NCBI RefSeq assembly: GCF_000236165.1
Contig: NZ_CM001373.1
Span: 2,426,500 to 2,490,499, forward strand
DNA: 64,000 bases
DNA from: Fluoribacter dumoffii NY 23
GTDB taxonomy: Bacteria > Pseudomonadota > Gammaproteobacteria > Legionellales > Legionellaceae
Direction: 5' to 3'
The notes beneath the pieces are model-generated. The model was not told the origin of the DNA. It saw nothing but the letters and a program-made list of their open reading frames with translations, and searched no databases. Of the stretch, positions 63,460 to 64,000 are shown in pieces; position 1 is the stretch's first letter, and every line of letters starts with the position of its first letter. The translations under genes and the position numbers were made by a program.

Positions 63460-64000
63460 ATGACCGTGAATAAAATAAGCTATTTCATGCCTTATTCTAA
63501 ATTACAAGAGTTGCTGTATATCCTCAATAATGCGGGGTACTCTTGTATTGGCCCTCAAGTACGAGATGGCGCCATTATATATGATGTGCTAAAACACACA
63601 GATCAACTACCCTGGGGGATCCGCGATCACCAAACCCCGGGAGGTTATCAATTAGAACAAATAAAAGAACATAAGGCTTTTGCCTTTGCGAACGGGCCGC
63701 AAGCAATCAAACCCTTGCTATTCAAACCCCAGGAGACCGTCTGGAAAGTAAAACGGGACCCGGAGGGCAAGTTAATATTTCAACCTCATCAAGATAAAGA
63801 ACAACCTATTGCAATAATTGGTGCGCGTTCTTGCGATTTGGCAGCAATGAGCATTCAAGATAAAGTGTTCCTTGAGGGCCCACATCCGGATCCGCGTTAT
63901 AAAAAACGCCGTGAGCAGTTATTTGTGGTTGCGGTCAATTGCTCCTATTCTTCCAATAATTGCTTTTGCGTTTCAGCGGGTACAGGACCTGAGGTAAAAA
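63460..64000 (+). CDS. Hydrogenase-associated iron-sulfur subunit (HydB/sulfhydrogenase beta-like), partial
   Basis: The frame starts with ATG at 63460 after AAGGA and stays open for 180 codons to the window end. Residues about 120-170 contain IIGARSCDLAAM, DPRYKKRREQLFVVAVNC and NCFCVSAGTGP. These match the beta subunit of group 3 (sulfhydrogenase-type) [NiFe] hydrogenases and the related sulfite reductase subunit A, which carry [4Fe-4S] clusters and pass electrons to the flavin subunit. It is the first structural gene after hypABFCDE. The rest, and the large and small subunits, lie beyond 64000. Confidence 0.8.
   Translation, partial: MTVNKISYFMPYSKLQELLYILNNAGYSCIGPQVRDGAIIYDVLKHTDQLPWGIRDHQTPGGYQLEQIKEHKAFAFANGPQAIKPLLFKPQETVWKVKRDPEGKLIFQPHQDKEQPIAIIGARSCDLAAMSIQDKVFLEGPHPDPRYKKRREQLFVVAVNCSYSSNNCFCVSAGTGPEVK

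Noticed and set aside
1..64000. CRISPR arrays, tRNA or rRNA genes, insertion sequences, prophage genes
   Set aside because: None were seen: no regularly spaced repeats, no cloverleaf-like segments noticed, no transposase or integrase frames.

Overview
The window reads as a chromosomal segment of a Legionella species, probably not L. pneumophila itself. It is AT-rich. It carries a Legionella-type major outer membrane protein (MOMP family), a eukaryote-like sphingosine-1-phosphate lyase of the LegS2/LpSpl kind, polyhydroxybutyrate (PHB) turnover genes, a ChiA-like chitinase, a GDSL lipase, and several large or small orphan proteins that look like candidate Dot/Icm effectors. The genus call is inferred from this gene set. 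No rRNA, tRNA, CRISPR array, transposase or prophage was seen.

Layout. 1-8.2 kb: MFS transporter with a divergent Lrp/AsnC regulator, a MOMP-family porin, a small membrane protein with an HExxH motif, then a four-gene tripartite efflux operon (TolC-like lipoprotein, HlyD-like adaptor, FUSC transporter split over two overlapping genes). 8.3-14.6 kb: coiled-coil protein, orphan FixJ-type response regulator, acetoacetyl-CoA reductase, a kinase-like orphan, intracellular PHB depolymerase, HdeD-like protein and a broken HAD phosphatase. 14.6-23.3 kb: a lipid-forming PKS/NRPS megasynthase on the minus strand with order FAAL-ACP-KS // AT-KR-ACP-C-C. It is interrupted between KS and AT by one in-frame TAG. 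23.9-28 kb: a CadA/LdcC-like lysine decarboxylase and three orphan genes. 28.1-31.6 kb: MFS permease, LuxR solo and a GH18 chitinase. 31.8-35.9 kb: a stress/metal cluster (P1B-type ATPase with a TPCP motif, DUF302, DUF2892, SixA-like, UspA). 36.2-47.5 kb: orphan and membrane genes, including a ~1400-residue protein with a C-terminal zeta-toxin-like P-loop. 47.6-56.6 kb: S1P lyase, GDSL lipase, FadL porin, AidB-like acyl-CoA dehydrogenase and a second GH18 chitinase. 56.8 kb to the end: NicO nickel permease, hypABFCDE and the start of a hydrogenase-associated iron-sulfur subunit that runs off the window.

How the genes fit together. The hyp genes overlap or nearly abut and would supply the nickel and Fe(CN)2CO centre for the [NiFe] hydrogenase whose genes begin at 63460. 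The PHB genes form a loose storage-polymer group. The most unusual system is the megasynthase. Its domains predict activation of a fatty acid, one malonyl extension, ketoreduction to a 3-hydroxyacyl chain, and release by two terminal condensation domains onto acceptors that are not encoded as an NRPS module. The neighbouring lysine decarboxylase makes cadaverine, a diamine, so an acylated diamine product is a testable idea. It is inference only, and the in-frame stop means the enzyme may be inactive in this strain.
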